The notes under the pieces are model-generated. The model was not told where the DNA came from and did not search any database. It worked only from the letters and a program-made list of their open reading frames with translations. From contig NZ_MKIN01000021.1 in assembly GCF_001938985.1 (NCBI RefSeq), positions 558,001-622,000 of the forward strand: a stretch of 64,000 bases of DNA, given 5' to 3'. A program made the translations under genes and the position numbers. This document shows, one piece after another, positions 7,623 through 15,884 of the stretch; position 1 is the stretch's first letter; each line of letters begins with the position of its first letter. Origin of the DNA: Gillisella taibaishanensis (GTDB taxonomy: Bacteria > Pseudomonadota > Alphaproteobacteria > Rhizobiales > Rhizobiaceae).

Positions 7623-9194
7623 TCAGATCGACTTCGCCGACATCTCCTTGGCAATAAATTCCGACTGGCGAATAGCAAGCGACACGATGGTCAATGTCGG
7701 GTTTTCCGCGCCGCCGGTGGTGAACTGGCTGCCATCGGACACGAACAGATTCTTGATGTCGTGCGTCTGGCCCCATTTATTGACGACACCGTCGCGGGCC
7801 TTTTCGCTCATCCTGACGGTGCCGAGATTATGCGTGGAGGGATAGGGTGGCGTCGGGAAGGATCGCATAGCCCCGACCGAGGCATAGAGCGCCTGCCCTT
7901 GCGCATAGGCGTGGTTGCGCATGGCAACGTCATTGGCATGGTCGGTGAACCAGACATCCGGGATCGGCATGCCGTATTTGTCTTTCAACTCCTTATGCAG
8001 TTTTACGGCATTCTGCTCCTGCGGCATGTCCTCGCCGACAATCCACATGCCCGCCATATTTGGATAATCGTCGAGTGCGGACGTGAACGACCGGCCCCAG
8101 CCGCCAGGATCGAGAAATGCTGCCATGAAGGGCAGGCCAAGCGACAACGTTTCCAACTCATAGCCACCGACAAAGCCGCGCGACGGGTCATGCTTTGCTT
8201 CGTCGCGAATGACGCCGGCCATGGTCGTGCCGCGGTACATATGCACCGGCTTTTCGAACACGGCATAGACCGAGCCCGTCGTATGGCGCATGTAATTCTT
8301 GCCGACTTGACCGGAGGAATTGGCGAGACCCTGCGGGAACATCGAGGAATGCGAGTTCAAAAGCAGGCGTGGACTTTCTATGGAATTGCCGGCCACGCAG
8401 ACGATGCGCGCCTTCTGCTCCTGGACCTTCCCGTCCTTGTCAGCATAGACCACGCTCGTGACCTTGCCGGACTTGTCATGCTCAATGCGCAGGACATGCG
8501 ATTGGGCACGCAGTTCCAGACGGCCGGTGTCCTCCCCCTTCGGGATTTCAGTGTAGAGCGTCGACCATTTCGCACCCCATTTGCAGCCCTGGAAGCAAAA
8601 TCCAGTTTGCTGACAGCCCATGCGACCATCACGTTCCTTGGAATTGATAGCCATATGGCCGGTATTGCATTCCTTGTAGCCGAGTTTGTCGGCACCCGCC
8701 TTGAACACCTTGAAATTGTTGTTGCCCGGCAGCCCCTCGATACCATTGGTGCGTGTCACGCCCATCTTGTCTTCGGCACGGGCGTAGTAAGGTTCCAGTT
8801 CGGCGAGTGTGATCGGCCAGTCCAGCAGATTGGCACCCTTAACGTCGCCATAATGCGTGTGCGTCTTGAATTCATGTTCCTGGAGGCGCAGCGAGGCACC
8901 AGCCCAGTGGGTGGTGGTGCCGCCGACGGCCTTGACGATCCAGGCCGGGAGATTGGGAAAGTCCTTCGAGACCCGCCAGCCGCCGCCGGTGGTGCGATGA
9001 TCGAGCCAAGCGAGTTGGGCGAAACTGTCCCACTCGTCATTGATAAAATCCTCGTGCTCGATGCGCGCGCCTGACTCCAGCACGACCACATCGATGCCCT
9101 TCTGGGCCAGTTCATTGGCAAGCGTGCCGCCACCGGCCCCCGAGCCGATGATAACGACGACACTATCGTCTTTCAGATCATAAGGTGCAGGCAT
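7623..9194 (-). CDS. GMC-family dehydrogenase large subunit (gluconate/fructose dehydrogenase type)
   Basis: This 523-residue flavoprotein has an N-terminal FAD motif GSGAGG at 17-22 and C-terminal GMC motifs (THNLGTVRM; FVSDGSQFTTGGAENPTLTI). It has no signal peptide of its own, so it probably crosses the membrane together with the Tat-exported small subunit encoded upstream, as known for gluconate 2-dehydrogenase and fructose dehydrogenase. A Cys194-x5-Cys200-x3-Cys204 motif stands where homologous three-subunit dehydrogenases hold three cysteines assigned to an iron-sulfur cluster. GGGAGGAATATC precedes the ATG. It should oxidise a sugar, sugar acid or polyol; the substrate is unknown. Confidence 0.9.
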   Translation of the reverse strand: MPAPYDLKDDSVVVIIGSGAGGGTLANELAQKGIDVVVLESGARIEHEDFINDEWDSFAQLAWLDHRTTGGGWRVSKDFPNLPAWIVKAVGGTTTHWAGASLRLQEHEFKTHTHYGDVKGANLLDWPITLAELEPYYARAEDKMGVTRTNGIEGLPGNNNFKVFKAGADKLGYKECNTGHMAINSKERDGRMGCQQTGFCFQGCKWGAKWSTLYTEIPKGEDTGRLELRAQSHVLRIEHDKSGKVTSVVYADKDGKVQEQKARIVCVAGNSIESPRLLLNSHSSMFPQGLANSSGQVGKNYMRHTTGSVYAVFEKPVHMYRGTTMAGVIRDEAKHDPSRGFVGGYELETLSLGLPFMAAFLDPGGWGRSFTSALDDYPNMAGMWIVGEDMPQEQNAVKLHKELKDKYGMPIPDVWFTDHANDVAMRNHAYAQGQALYASVGAMRSFPTPPYPSTHNLGTVRMSEKARDGVVNKWGQTHDIKNLFVSDGSQFTTGGAENPTLTIVSLAIRQSEFIAKEMSAKSI

Positions 9195-9269
9195 GATATT
9201 CCTCCCGATAGCCCTTCACCGCGCCGCATCAACCCTTGAGCCCGCCTCCTCGCGAGCGAGGGTCAATCC

Positions 9270-9800
9270 TCACAGCCATTCCAGGTCATTGAAACCACGA
9301 TTGATGTAACCGCCCTTGGAATAGGATTCGCCCTCGTAACCGAAGATCGGCCAGATCTCCTTCTGGTTATAAAGGCTCACCACCAGGTCACCGCGCACGG
9401 CCTGGAAGAAGGGCGTTTTCTCGATATCATGCAGGATGGCGATACGATCCTTTTCCCAGCCGATTGCCGCATAGCCGCCGGCACCAGCCCGTTTGTCGAG
9501 ATCGGCCACGCCGTCCTCGACCAGCGTCTTGTGCGTGGCATCCCTCTGGGCAAGTTGGTCCTGGCCCTTTACGGCGATGGCGTAAAAACGGTCGGCCAGG
9601 CGGTCATGCGGGTAGATATCCCGGGCAAGCTTGATCAGCGTCGCCATGGTTTCGGGCTTCAGCGCCTGGCTCTCCAAAGCCCAGGCGGCTTCGGGACAGA
9701 TCACCGCCTGGCCCGAAATGATCAATGCGGCGCCAATGGTACCGCTCTTCAAAACATCGCGGCGGGAAAGGCCGCGCTTGTCCTCATACAACGTCGCCAT
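9270..9800 (-). CDS. gluconate 2-dehydrogenase subunit 3 family protein, Tat-exported
   Basis: The 176-residue protein begins with a twin-arginine signal (SRRDVLKSG at residues 12-20 followed by a hydrophobic stretch to about 42). The rest matches the small subunit of membrane-associated gluconate dehydrogenases, which escorts and stabilises the flavin subunit. GGAGGAGGACAAGA lies before the ATG. It is transcribed directly upstream of the GMC large subunit. Confidence 0.9.
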   Translation of the reverse strand: MATLYEDKRGLSRRDVLKSGTIGAALIISGQAVICPEAAWALESQALKPETMATLIKLARDIYPHDRLADRFYAIAVKGQDQLAQRDATHKTLVEDGVADLDKRAGAGGYAAIGWEKDRIAILHDIEKTPFFQAVRGDLVVSLYNQKEIWPIFGYEGESYSKGGYINRGFNDLEWL

Positions 9801-9889
9801 TCTTGTCCTCCTCCAGGCTTAATGGCGTTGATATGCTTCACATCGGCCGCTTCTCCTAAAGCGGCCGACATCTGCTTGTAATCATTTCG

Positions 9890-10285
9890 CTACTTGTATC
9901 GGCCGTGGCGCTGAAGAACCTCTATCTTATAGCCATCGGGATCGGTGATGAAGAAGAAGCGGGCAAGCAGGCCGCCATCGCGATTGAAGTCGACGATCTT
10001 GCCAGGATTGAGCCCAGCCTCCTCAAGACGGGCATGTTCCGCTTCGAGATCGGCAACGGAAACAGCGAAATGTCCATAGCCGTCGCCTAGCGCATAGGGC
10101 TCGGTCCGCCCTTTATTGACGGTCAACTCGACTTCGAAATCGCTTTCCTCATTGCTCATATAGATGAGCGTGAAGGTCTCGAAATCGAGACGGTCGGCCA
10201 CGGACAGGCCGAACGCCGTCTGATAGAATGCAACGGATCGTGCCTCGTCCAGCACGCGGATCATGGAATGAATAGCTTTTGCCAA
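9890..10285 (-). CDS. gloA: glyoxalase I-like VOC protein
   Basis: This 131-residue single VOC-domain protein resembles lactoylglutathione lyase: SMIRVLDEARSVAFYQTAFGL, then FEVELTVNKG, YGHFAVSV and the C-terminal PDGYKIEVLQRHGRYK. Candidate metal ligands are a His in each of the SMI and GHFAV segments and Glu residues in FEVEL and KIEVL. The start is TTG at 10285, with AAGGAGG 6 bases upstream; the first in-frame ATG (10264) has no ribosome site. It precedes the Tat subunit by 89 bases and may share its promoter, possibly clearing methylglyoxal-type products of sugar oxidation. The symbol is by similarity. Confidence 0.8.
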   Translation of the reverse strand: MAKAIHSMIRVLDEARSVAFYQTAFGLSVADRLDFETFTLIYMSNEESDFEVELTVNKGRTEPYALGDGYGHFAVSVADLEAEHARLEEAGLNPGKIVDFNRDGGLLARFFFITDPDGYKIEVLQRHGRYK

Positions 10286-10324
10286 ATCGGGCCTCCTTCA
10301 TTTCGAAGGCAGATTACCGAAGCT

Positions 10325-10407
10325 TTTGGCAATGCTGGTAGCAACCGATTACCGCATGGGAGAAATGTTCCGCCCTTCCGATAAACTTTGGTATCGTTTG
10401 GCAATGC
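10325..10407. repeat. direct repeat TTTGGCAATGC in intergenic region
   Basis: TTTGGCAATGC occurs at 10325-10335 and 10397-10407, 72 bases apart, between the glyoxalase-like gene (minus) and the RHH gene (plus). ATTACCG also occurs twice nearby. It may be a regulator-binding pair for either gene; nothing else supports this. Confidence 0.3.
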
Positions 10408-10480
10408 GGGTGCCGAAGTGATTTGACGATCGCCAGGCCGGGGAACACATTAGCAAGATAACAAAAACCAGGAGGAAGCC

Positions 10481-10789
10481 ATGTGTGAAATCTATGCCGG
10501 TCAGGACCCGGAGCGCTATCGCCCGATCAATCGCTCAGTGCGGATAGGCGGTCATTCCACCAGCATCCAGTTGGAGGCGGCCTTTTGGCTGCTGATCGAT
10601 GAGATCGCTGAAAGGCAGGGCTACTCCACTGCCCGTTTTCTGTCGACGCTCTATGACGAAGCCCTGGAGATCAATGGCTCCATCACCAACTTCAGCTCGC
10701 TGTTACGCACAAGCTGTCTGATCTACCTGATCAACAATGGCAAGACCGAGCCAGAGCCAGCCTCCTTCAAGATCATGGCAGCCGAGTGA
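10481..10789 (+). CDS. ribbon-helix-helix domain protein (RHH_4 type)
   Basis: This 102-residue protein contains the RHH segment SVRIGGHSTSIQLEAAFWLLIDEIAERQGYSTARFLSTLYDEA (given here in part), as found in a family of small alphaproteobacterial proteins annotated as ribbon-helix-helix. A GGAGGAAGCC site precedes the ATG. It is monocistronic and flanked by unrelated minus-strand genes. It could bind DNA as a dimer; targets are unknown. Confidence 0.8.
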   Translation: MCEIYAGQDPERYRPINRSVRIGGHSTSIQLEAAFWLLIDEIAERQGYSTARFLSTLYDEALEINGSITNFSSLLRTSCLIYLINNGKTEPEPASFKIMAAE

Positions 10790-10906
10790 TCGAGCCGCGT
10801 CGGCCAGGTGGGGGCTTGGCCGATAACGGATTGAAGCGATTGCAGAGGCCTTGGCGCGGCGCTCGGCCCGGAAAATCGGGCGCGGCATTATGCGGGTGGC
10901 AAATGG

Positions 10907-11605
10907 TCAATCCAGCGCGTGAAAAATCTTTCCAACCGGCCGGCAATCGGGGACATCAGGTGCAGAGACGGTCATCCCACCGGCAATCACGCCCTTGACC
11001 ATCGGACAGATGAACAGCACGCCCCGCACGCTCAAAGTCGAGCGCTCATCAATGCTATGCACAGCCGCCTGCAGAAACACCTGAACCGAACGGAACATGT
11101 AGACGCCAGCGGAGGCATGATTGGAAATCACCTGCTTTTCCACAGCCCGCGTTACCTGACCTTCGACAATGTCGAGATAGCTGTAACAACTCTCGTCAGA
11201 GACAAAGACCGGGACGACAGCGCCATGGCCCTCTGCCGCAAACAATGCTTGCGGATCGTCAGGTCCGTCCGAAAACAGGATATCGGCAAGATCGATGATC
11301 AGCGGCTCGTCCGGCTGCACCAGCGACATGGCAGCCAAAGCTGAAAACACCGCACCGCCCGTCAGATGCGACAGGGTGACGATGCGGCAGCCGGGCCAAC
11401 TGCGGGAGAGGTAGCCGGTGAGCACATCGAGTTTTTCCACCGCGCGGACCACGAAAATGTAGTCTTCCGGCGCAAGCCTGACAGCCCAGGCCCGCTGTTT
11501 CAGTGCCGCCTCGATCAGAGGCGTGCCATCGAGATCCATCAATGGCCTGAACCCGTATTTTTCGGTCCACAGATCAGGCCCGGCAAGGGGAACGATACAT
11601 TTCAT
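10907..11605 (-). CDS. nucleotidyltransferase-fold protein with degenerate signature
   Basis: This 232-residue protein follows the sugar-phosphate nucleotidyltransferase plan (IVPLAG at the start, PLMDLDGTPLIEAAL, then LIIDLADILFSDG where the metal Asp is expected). The usual G-x-G-T-R nucleotide loop is replaced by GPDLWTEKY and the following Lys-Pro is Arg-Pro, so catalysis is doubtful. It starts 5 bases after the stop of the tandem nucleotidyltransferase gene and is probably translated by coupling. It may be a regulatory or scaffolding partner, or act on an unusual substrate. Confidence 0.7.
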   Translation of the reverse strand: MKCIVPLAGPDLWTEKYGFRPLMDLDGTPLIEAALKQRAWAVRLAPEDYIFVVRAVEKLDVLTGYLSRSWPGCRIVTLSHLTGGAVFSALAAMSLVQPDEPLIIDLADILFSDGPDDPQALFAAEGHGAVVPVFVSDESCYSYLDIVEGQVTRAVEKQVISNHASAGVYMFRSVQVFLQAAVHSIDERSTLSVRGVLFICPMVKGVIAGGMTVSAPDVPDCRPVGKIFHALD

Positions 11606-11610
11606 CGCGG

Positions 11611-13095
11611 TCAGATCAGCTCCAGATAGGCTTCCAGATCAGGCGGCGTGCCAATGCCGTGCATCGCATCCGGGGCGATATGGTAGACGCCAATCCTGCC
11701 GCCCTGGCGGATCAAGTAATTATAGACCGGGCAGACATAGAATTCGTTGTTTGATCGATCATTATGGGCGATCATGTCCGTTGCCGCGTCAATAAAGTCG
11801 CGGGCACGGCGGAAATAGTAGATGCCCACGGTGGCATTATCCGAGATCGGCACCTTTTCCTTGACCTCGTCGACCAGCCCTTCATCATTGACATGGGCAA
11901 AGGACCATTTCGGATCGCGGTCTCTATCCTTGAAGCACAGGATGGATCCGTCGAGGTCACGCTCGATTGCGTCGTAGAGATAGTCGGCGCAATCGAAATC
12001 GACGATCTGGTCGCAATTGGCAATCAGCAACGGCGCGTCGGGATCGAAATGATGGCGGGCGGTCAGTACTGTGCAGGCAGCGCCTTCCGTGACGAAGTCG
12101 ATCGGTGAAAACACCAGGTCGCCGCGCTCCTTCAGCCCGTCGACGACGTCGGGTTCGGCGTCCAGATGCTCCTGTCGGGCGATCAGCACGAAGCGGGCGT
12201 GGTCGAGCCGCAGATTGTCCATGACCCGTTCGATCATGGTCTTGCCCTTCACGTCGATAAAGGGCTTCGGCTTGCTATAGCCCACCTTGGCAAACCTGCT
12301 ACCCAGGCCGGCCATCGGGATGACCACCTGCACCGATCGCGACGGCTTGGCGAGGACAGCGACCTTGCCGCGCAGCTCGTTCTGATAGAACTCGATGCGT
12401 TTGGGCGAATAGAAGGAAATATAGTTGTCCGAGGGGATCTCGTGCTGGACGATCCGTCCGCCCGACAGCACCACTTCATTCAGCACCGGCGACAGGTAAT
12501 ATTTGCCGCCGAGCGGGTCCGCCTTCAGAAGGTAGGTCTGGGCCTTTTCGATGAATAGATTGCCGGATCGGAAATAATAGTAGCCGGCAATCGCCTTGCG
12601 GCTCAACACCCGCTTTTCGGCTGTCTCGATCACCTCGCCTCGGCCGTTTTCGCGGATATAGGACCAGCGCGGATGGACTGAGTCGAAGGTGACTACGCCG
12701 GCATCGGCGCCGGAGCGTACGAAATCCCTGGCGATGCCGGAGAGATCCGCATCGATGATCTGGTCGCCATTGCAGATCACCAGCGGCTCGTCATCGCCAA
12801 TGTGGTCGACCGCCATCAGCGCCGAGCAGACGGCGCCCATGGTCGGATTGTTGAGTTCGATCACTGTTGTCGACGGGCCTGCCAGCAGTTTCAGGATCTG
12901 GTCCAGGCTGTACTCAAGCGCATCCTGATGCAGCACGATGAAGATGAAACGCGCTGAGGCGTCGCGATTGCGGATGCTGTTGACCACGAGAGAGATCATC
13001 GGTGCGCCGTCGACCTCGATCAACGGTTTGGGGAAATGATACTCGTCTTTCGGGAAAAGATCGTCCTTCGACGCGATGGGGATAAGATATCTCAC
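11611..13095 (-). CDS. tandem nucleotidyltransferase (two fused NTP-transferase domains)
   Basis: The 494-residue protein has two copies of a nucleotidyltransferase domain (about 1-245 and 256-494). The second keeps the canonical loop PMAGLGSRFAKVGYSKPKPF and a NCDQIVD metal site. The first has ASKDDLFPKDEYHFPKPL in place of the loop but keeps CNGDQIID. The start is GTG, overlapping the HAD gene stop by 4 bases (GTGA), with GAGGCGGGC upstream. It probably activates a phosphorylated sugar or polyol as an NDP derivative for a surface glycan or lipid. The product is not known. Confidence 0.78.
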   Translation of the reverse strand: MRYLIPIASKDDLFPKDEYHFPKPLIEVDGAPMISLVVNSIRNRDASARFIFIVLHQDALEYSLDQILKLLAGPSTTVIELNNPTMGAVCSALMAVDHIGDDEPLVICNGDQIIDADLSGIARDFVRSGADAGVVTFDSVHPRWSYIRENGRGEVIETAEKRVLSRKAIAGYYYFRSGNLFIEKAQTYLLKADPLGGKYYLSPVLNEVVLSGGRIVQHEIPSDNYISFYSPKRIEFYQNELRGKVAVLAKPSRSVQVVIPMAGLGSRFAKVGYSKPKPFIDVKGKTMIERVMDNLRLDHARFVLIARQEHLDAEPDVVDGLKERGDLVFSPIDFVTEGAACTVLTARHHFDPDAPLLIANCDQIVDFDCADYLYDAIERDLDGSILCFKDRDRDPKWSFAHVNDEGLVDEVKEKVPISDNATVGIYYFRRARDFIDAATDMIAHNDRSNNEFYVCPVYNYLIRQGGRIGVYHIAPDAMHGIGTPPDLEAYLELI

Positions 13096-13721
13096 TGGAC
13101 GCCCGCCTCGATCGTGTTGATTTTGGTGATGATACGCTCATAGGTCACATCGTTGGTCGAACCGACCACCATGACATGAGCCCCGGACGCGCGCGCAGCC
13201 TGGATGCCGTGATCGTTGTCTTCGAGGATCAGGCACTCCTCCGGGCGCAGGTTAAGCCGCTCGATGGCCATAAGATAGATTTCGGGGTCGGGCTTTGCTT
13301 TGCCCACATCCTGGTTGGACAGGAAGAAATCCAGATATTTCAAGAGATCGGACTGGCGCATCATCGCTTCGACGCTTGATCGCACCGAGTTGGAGCAGAC
13401 GACGATGCTCTTGCCTTCGCGTTTCAGCCGCGACAGCGCGTATTCGTGATGAAACACCGGCGCGCATTTCTCAACAATGACCTGATAGGTCATCTTCTGC
13501 TTCAGCGTATTGAGAAAATCGTGCAGCTTCGGCGGCAGGCCGCGCGTCTTGCTCAACATTTCCAGCTTCTTGCGCGTCGGCAGACCGTCGTAAACGGCCA
13601 GATGCTCCGTGCGGCTGATATTCAGCCCAAATAGCGCGAGCGCATCGTTGAGCGTCTCGTAATGCCATTCCTTGGCATCGATCAGCACGCCATCCATATC
13701 GAACAGCACCGCCTTGATCAT
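13092..13721 (-). CDS. HAD-family phosphatase (beta-phosphoglucomutase-like)
   Basis: This 209-residue protein has HAD motif I FDMDGVLID (nucleophile Asp and general acid Asp), motif II VVCSNS, Lys of motif III in GKAKPDPEIY and motif IV LILEDNDHGIQAA. The helical cap is the small C1 type. It should dephosphorylate or mutate a small sugar or polyol phosphate. The start at 13721 is preceded by GAGGGGACGAC. Position between phosphodiesterase-like and nucleotidyltransferase genes suggests it makes the substrate for activation. Confidence 0.88.
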   Translation of the reverse strand: MIKAVLFDMDGVLIDAKEWHYETLNDALALFGLNISRTEHLAVYDGLPTRKKLEMLSKTRGLPPKLHDFLNTLKQKMTYQVIVEKCAPVFHHEYALSRLKREGKSIVVCSNSVRSSVEAMMRQSDLLKYLDFFLSNQDVGKAKPDPEIYLMAIERLNLRPEECLILEDNDHGIQAARASGAHVMVVGSTNDVTYERIITKINTIEAGVQ

Positions 13722-13749
13722 CGGTTGTCGTCCCCTCAGGTCCATGACC

Positions 13750-14370
13750 TCATCCCCATTTTTCAGCCGCCAGATGCGGCAAGTCGGTGCAGATCGCGAT
13801 AGTGTCGCCCTTCAGGTCGCTCCACGCATCCCAGGCGGCAGCCGGGTCGCGTCCATGCAGTTCGGGCGAAACGAGCGCGACACGCTTGCCCGCATCAAGA
13901 TGCTTCTGGACGACCTCAGCCGTGATCCAATCGGAATAGAAGGCATCGATCCACACGCCCTCAGCTTTGTCGTAAAAGGGCGGCACCGGCTCTAGTTCGG
14001 AATGGCGGGTATAGGCAACGAAACCGGCTTTGAAATAGCCGAGAGCGTCCGGCACGGCCATATCGAAGCAAAAGAGATCGGAGATTCCGACCTTGTCCAG
14101 CGCGCTGCGCAGCAGCGTCTGCAATCCGTCGGCCTTGATGTTCATGGCAATCGTGCCGGACCCGGCATAGCTCTTGTGCAGCGCCAGGAAATAATCGAGA
14201 TCCATGACATCATCGCCGACAGGCATGTCGTGGGCGATTTTCAACACGCCGTTCTGGTCACGCGTGTCGGTTTCGACGCCGAAGCCGTTTTCAAACGCGC
14301 GACGGAAGGCTGTCTCGCTGTTCTTCTCGGTTGGCTCCAACCACCAGCCGCGATGCGCAAGAATTTTCAT
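13750..14370 (-). CDS. glycerophosphodiester phosphodiesterase-like protein
   Basis: This 206-residue TIM-barrel protein begins ILAHRGWW and carries ENSETAFRRAFENGFGVETDTRDQ-like metal and active-site residues (His-Arg pair, then Glu and Asp), IAHDMPVGDD and a shortened C-terminal half. It matches the GDPD/PI-PLC-like superfamily. In this cluster it may process a glycerol- or polyol-phosphodiester used in surface polymers. ATG at 14370 is preferred over the GTG one codon upstream. Confidence 0.78.
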   Translation of the reverse strand: MKILAHRGWWLEPTEKNSETAFRRAFENGFGVETDTRDQNGVLKIAHDMPVGDDVMDLDYFLALHKSYAGSGTIAMNIKADGLQTLLRSALDKVGISDLFCFDMAVPDALGYFKAGFVAYTRHSELEPVPPFYDKAEGVWIDAFYSDWITAEVVQKHLDAGKRVALVSPELHGRDPAAAWDAWSDLKGDTIAICTDLPHLAAEKWG

Positions 14371-14420
14371 CACTTATCCAATCGGGTTGGATGACGGCCG
14401 CCCGCATCCTCTGGCGGCTA

Positions 14421-15752
14421 TCAATCCGGGTTGAATTGCGGGAAGGTTTTTCTGTCAATGTGATAGACGGCCAAGTAGTCGTTCTGCCTGAAAAAGCCGG
14501 GGTCCTGCGCGTAAGCGAGCGCATTCGTCCACCGCATCGGATGGATTTGCTTGTGAACGCGCGACACGAGATTGGCGGTGCTGAATTCCAGCGCATGGTT
14601 CATGCCCTCCACGACCGTGAAGGAAAAGCCGCCATGCAGCGCCATGTAAAACTGGTAGGTAATATGGTCGAAGACGCTGTGGACCAGTCGCTCCACGAAC
14701 TGGAGACTCATGTCCCAGCCGATCCATTCCAGGAAACCCGGGACGCTCTTGGCGACATAGACCGGTAGGTCCCACCACCAGGTATAAAAAGCCCAGTTTC
14801 CAGAAACGGTCTGGATATTCTCATGGTCAGCGATCGGCGCCAGCAAAACAGATGAGGCATACATGATCTGCCGCTCTGACGTATGATTTGCCGTCAGCGT
14901 CCCACCATACCAGCGGCTGGCGGATGCAATCGCTTCCGACGCCTGCGTCCAGCCGGTGGGATTGAGCACGTAGGTCTCGGCATCGACGCAGTGAATATAG
15001 TCGTAGGACTGATGGATCAGCGCAAGAGCGAGGAATTTCTTGATGGTCGGCCAAGTCCGCTGCTCAGCCACGACAGACAGAGCGCTTGCCGAAAAATAAT
15101 CCGACAGAACGATGGATGTATAGCTGAGATAGGCCGAGGCTTGGTGCATCTGCCGGAATTGCAAGCGATCGGCATCGGTCGAAAACACGAAGACGACATC
15201 GTAATCGGCCCCCATGCTCTGAAACAGCAGATTGATTCCGTAAATGAAATAGGCATCGTGGATCGGAACGATCAGCGCCGTACGATTGTCAGGCAGCTTA
15301 CGTGCGCCAGATTCATGCAAATAATGAACTGACGCTTCACCGGGAAGGCGAAAACGCCCTTCCATCTGCAGCCGGCCATCGACCAACTTCACATGATCGA
15401 AGCGGGTAGAAACCGTGTTGTTTTGGTTCAGAAGCTCGACCGCACCGCCCTTAACCCGCCAGGAATGCTCATTGGGATGGGAGTAGCCGCGCAGCCAACC
15501 ACCGCTCTCCAGGCCCAGCTGCGGGGCAAACACTTCTTTGGTTCCAGCCTTGCCGAAGGTCCAGATCCGCTCCTTCATCAATCTCTCGAGCACAACGTCA
15601 TCACGCGGCCCGGCACCAAGCCCAAGGCTATCACGTACACTCTTATCGAGATTAACAGGCACAGCAGTCCCCCATCTGTAAATTCGAAGGAACGCTATTA
15701 GGCGAAACTTGTATGAGGCTGTTGACTCAGGCCGCAACAGCCACTCAATCAT
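14421..15752 (-). CDS. putative glycosyltransferase (family not recognised)
   Basis: The 443-residue protein is not one I recognise with confidence. From about residue 155 it reads like a GT-A transferase: ALIVPIHDAYFIYGINLLFQS, then VVFVFSTDADRL, and YDYIHCVDAE where a DxD-like metal site would be. It has no clear membrane segment or signal. The ATG at 15752 lacks a good ribosome site; a GTG at 15662 preceded by GGGGGACT may be the true start (413 residues). It is first in the five-gene minus-strand cluster and may transfer the activated unit made by the downstream genes. Confidence 0.6.
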   Translation of the reverse strand: MIEWLLRPESTASYKFRLIAFLRIYRWGTAVPVNLDKSVRDSLGLGAGPRDDVVLERLMKERIWTFGKAGTKEVFAPQLGLESGGWLRGYSHPNEHSWRVKGGAVELLNQNNTVSTRFDHVKLVDGRLQMEGRFRLPGEASVHYLHESGARKLPDNRTALIVPIHDAYFIYGINLLFQSMGADYDVVFVFSTDADRLQFRQMHQASAYLSYTSIVLSDYFSASALSVVAEQRTWPTIKKFLALALIHQSYDYIHCVDAETYVLNPTGWTQASEAIASASRWYGGTLTANHTSERQIMYASSVLLAPIADHENIQTVSGNWAFYTWWWDLPVYVAKSVPGFLEWIGWDMSLQFVERLVHSVFDHITYQFYMALHGGFSFTVVEGMNHALEFSTANLVSRVHKQIHPMRWTNALAYAQDPGFFRQNDYLAVYHIDRKTFPQFNPD

Positions 15753-15884
15753 CTGGATAAATATTCGTTATTGATTTTTTATTTCACGACATCATACTCG
15801 CCGTTGATCGAGAAGGTCCGGCAAATCAATTGGCTTGCCGGAGGACACAAAAGACGCCGGAGTGAGCCGGCCATGGGAGGAAGC

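Noticed and set aside
15771..15884. N-terminal extension of the SDR gene
   Set aside because: The extension has no ribosome site, while GGGAGGAAGC sits just before the ATG at 15885, which also gives the normal family length.
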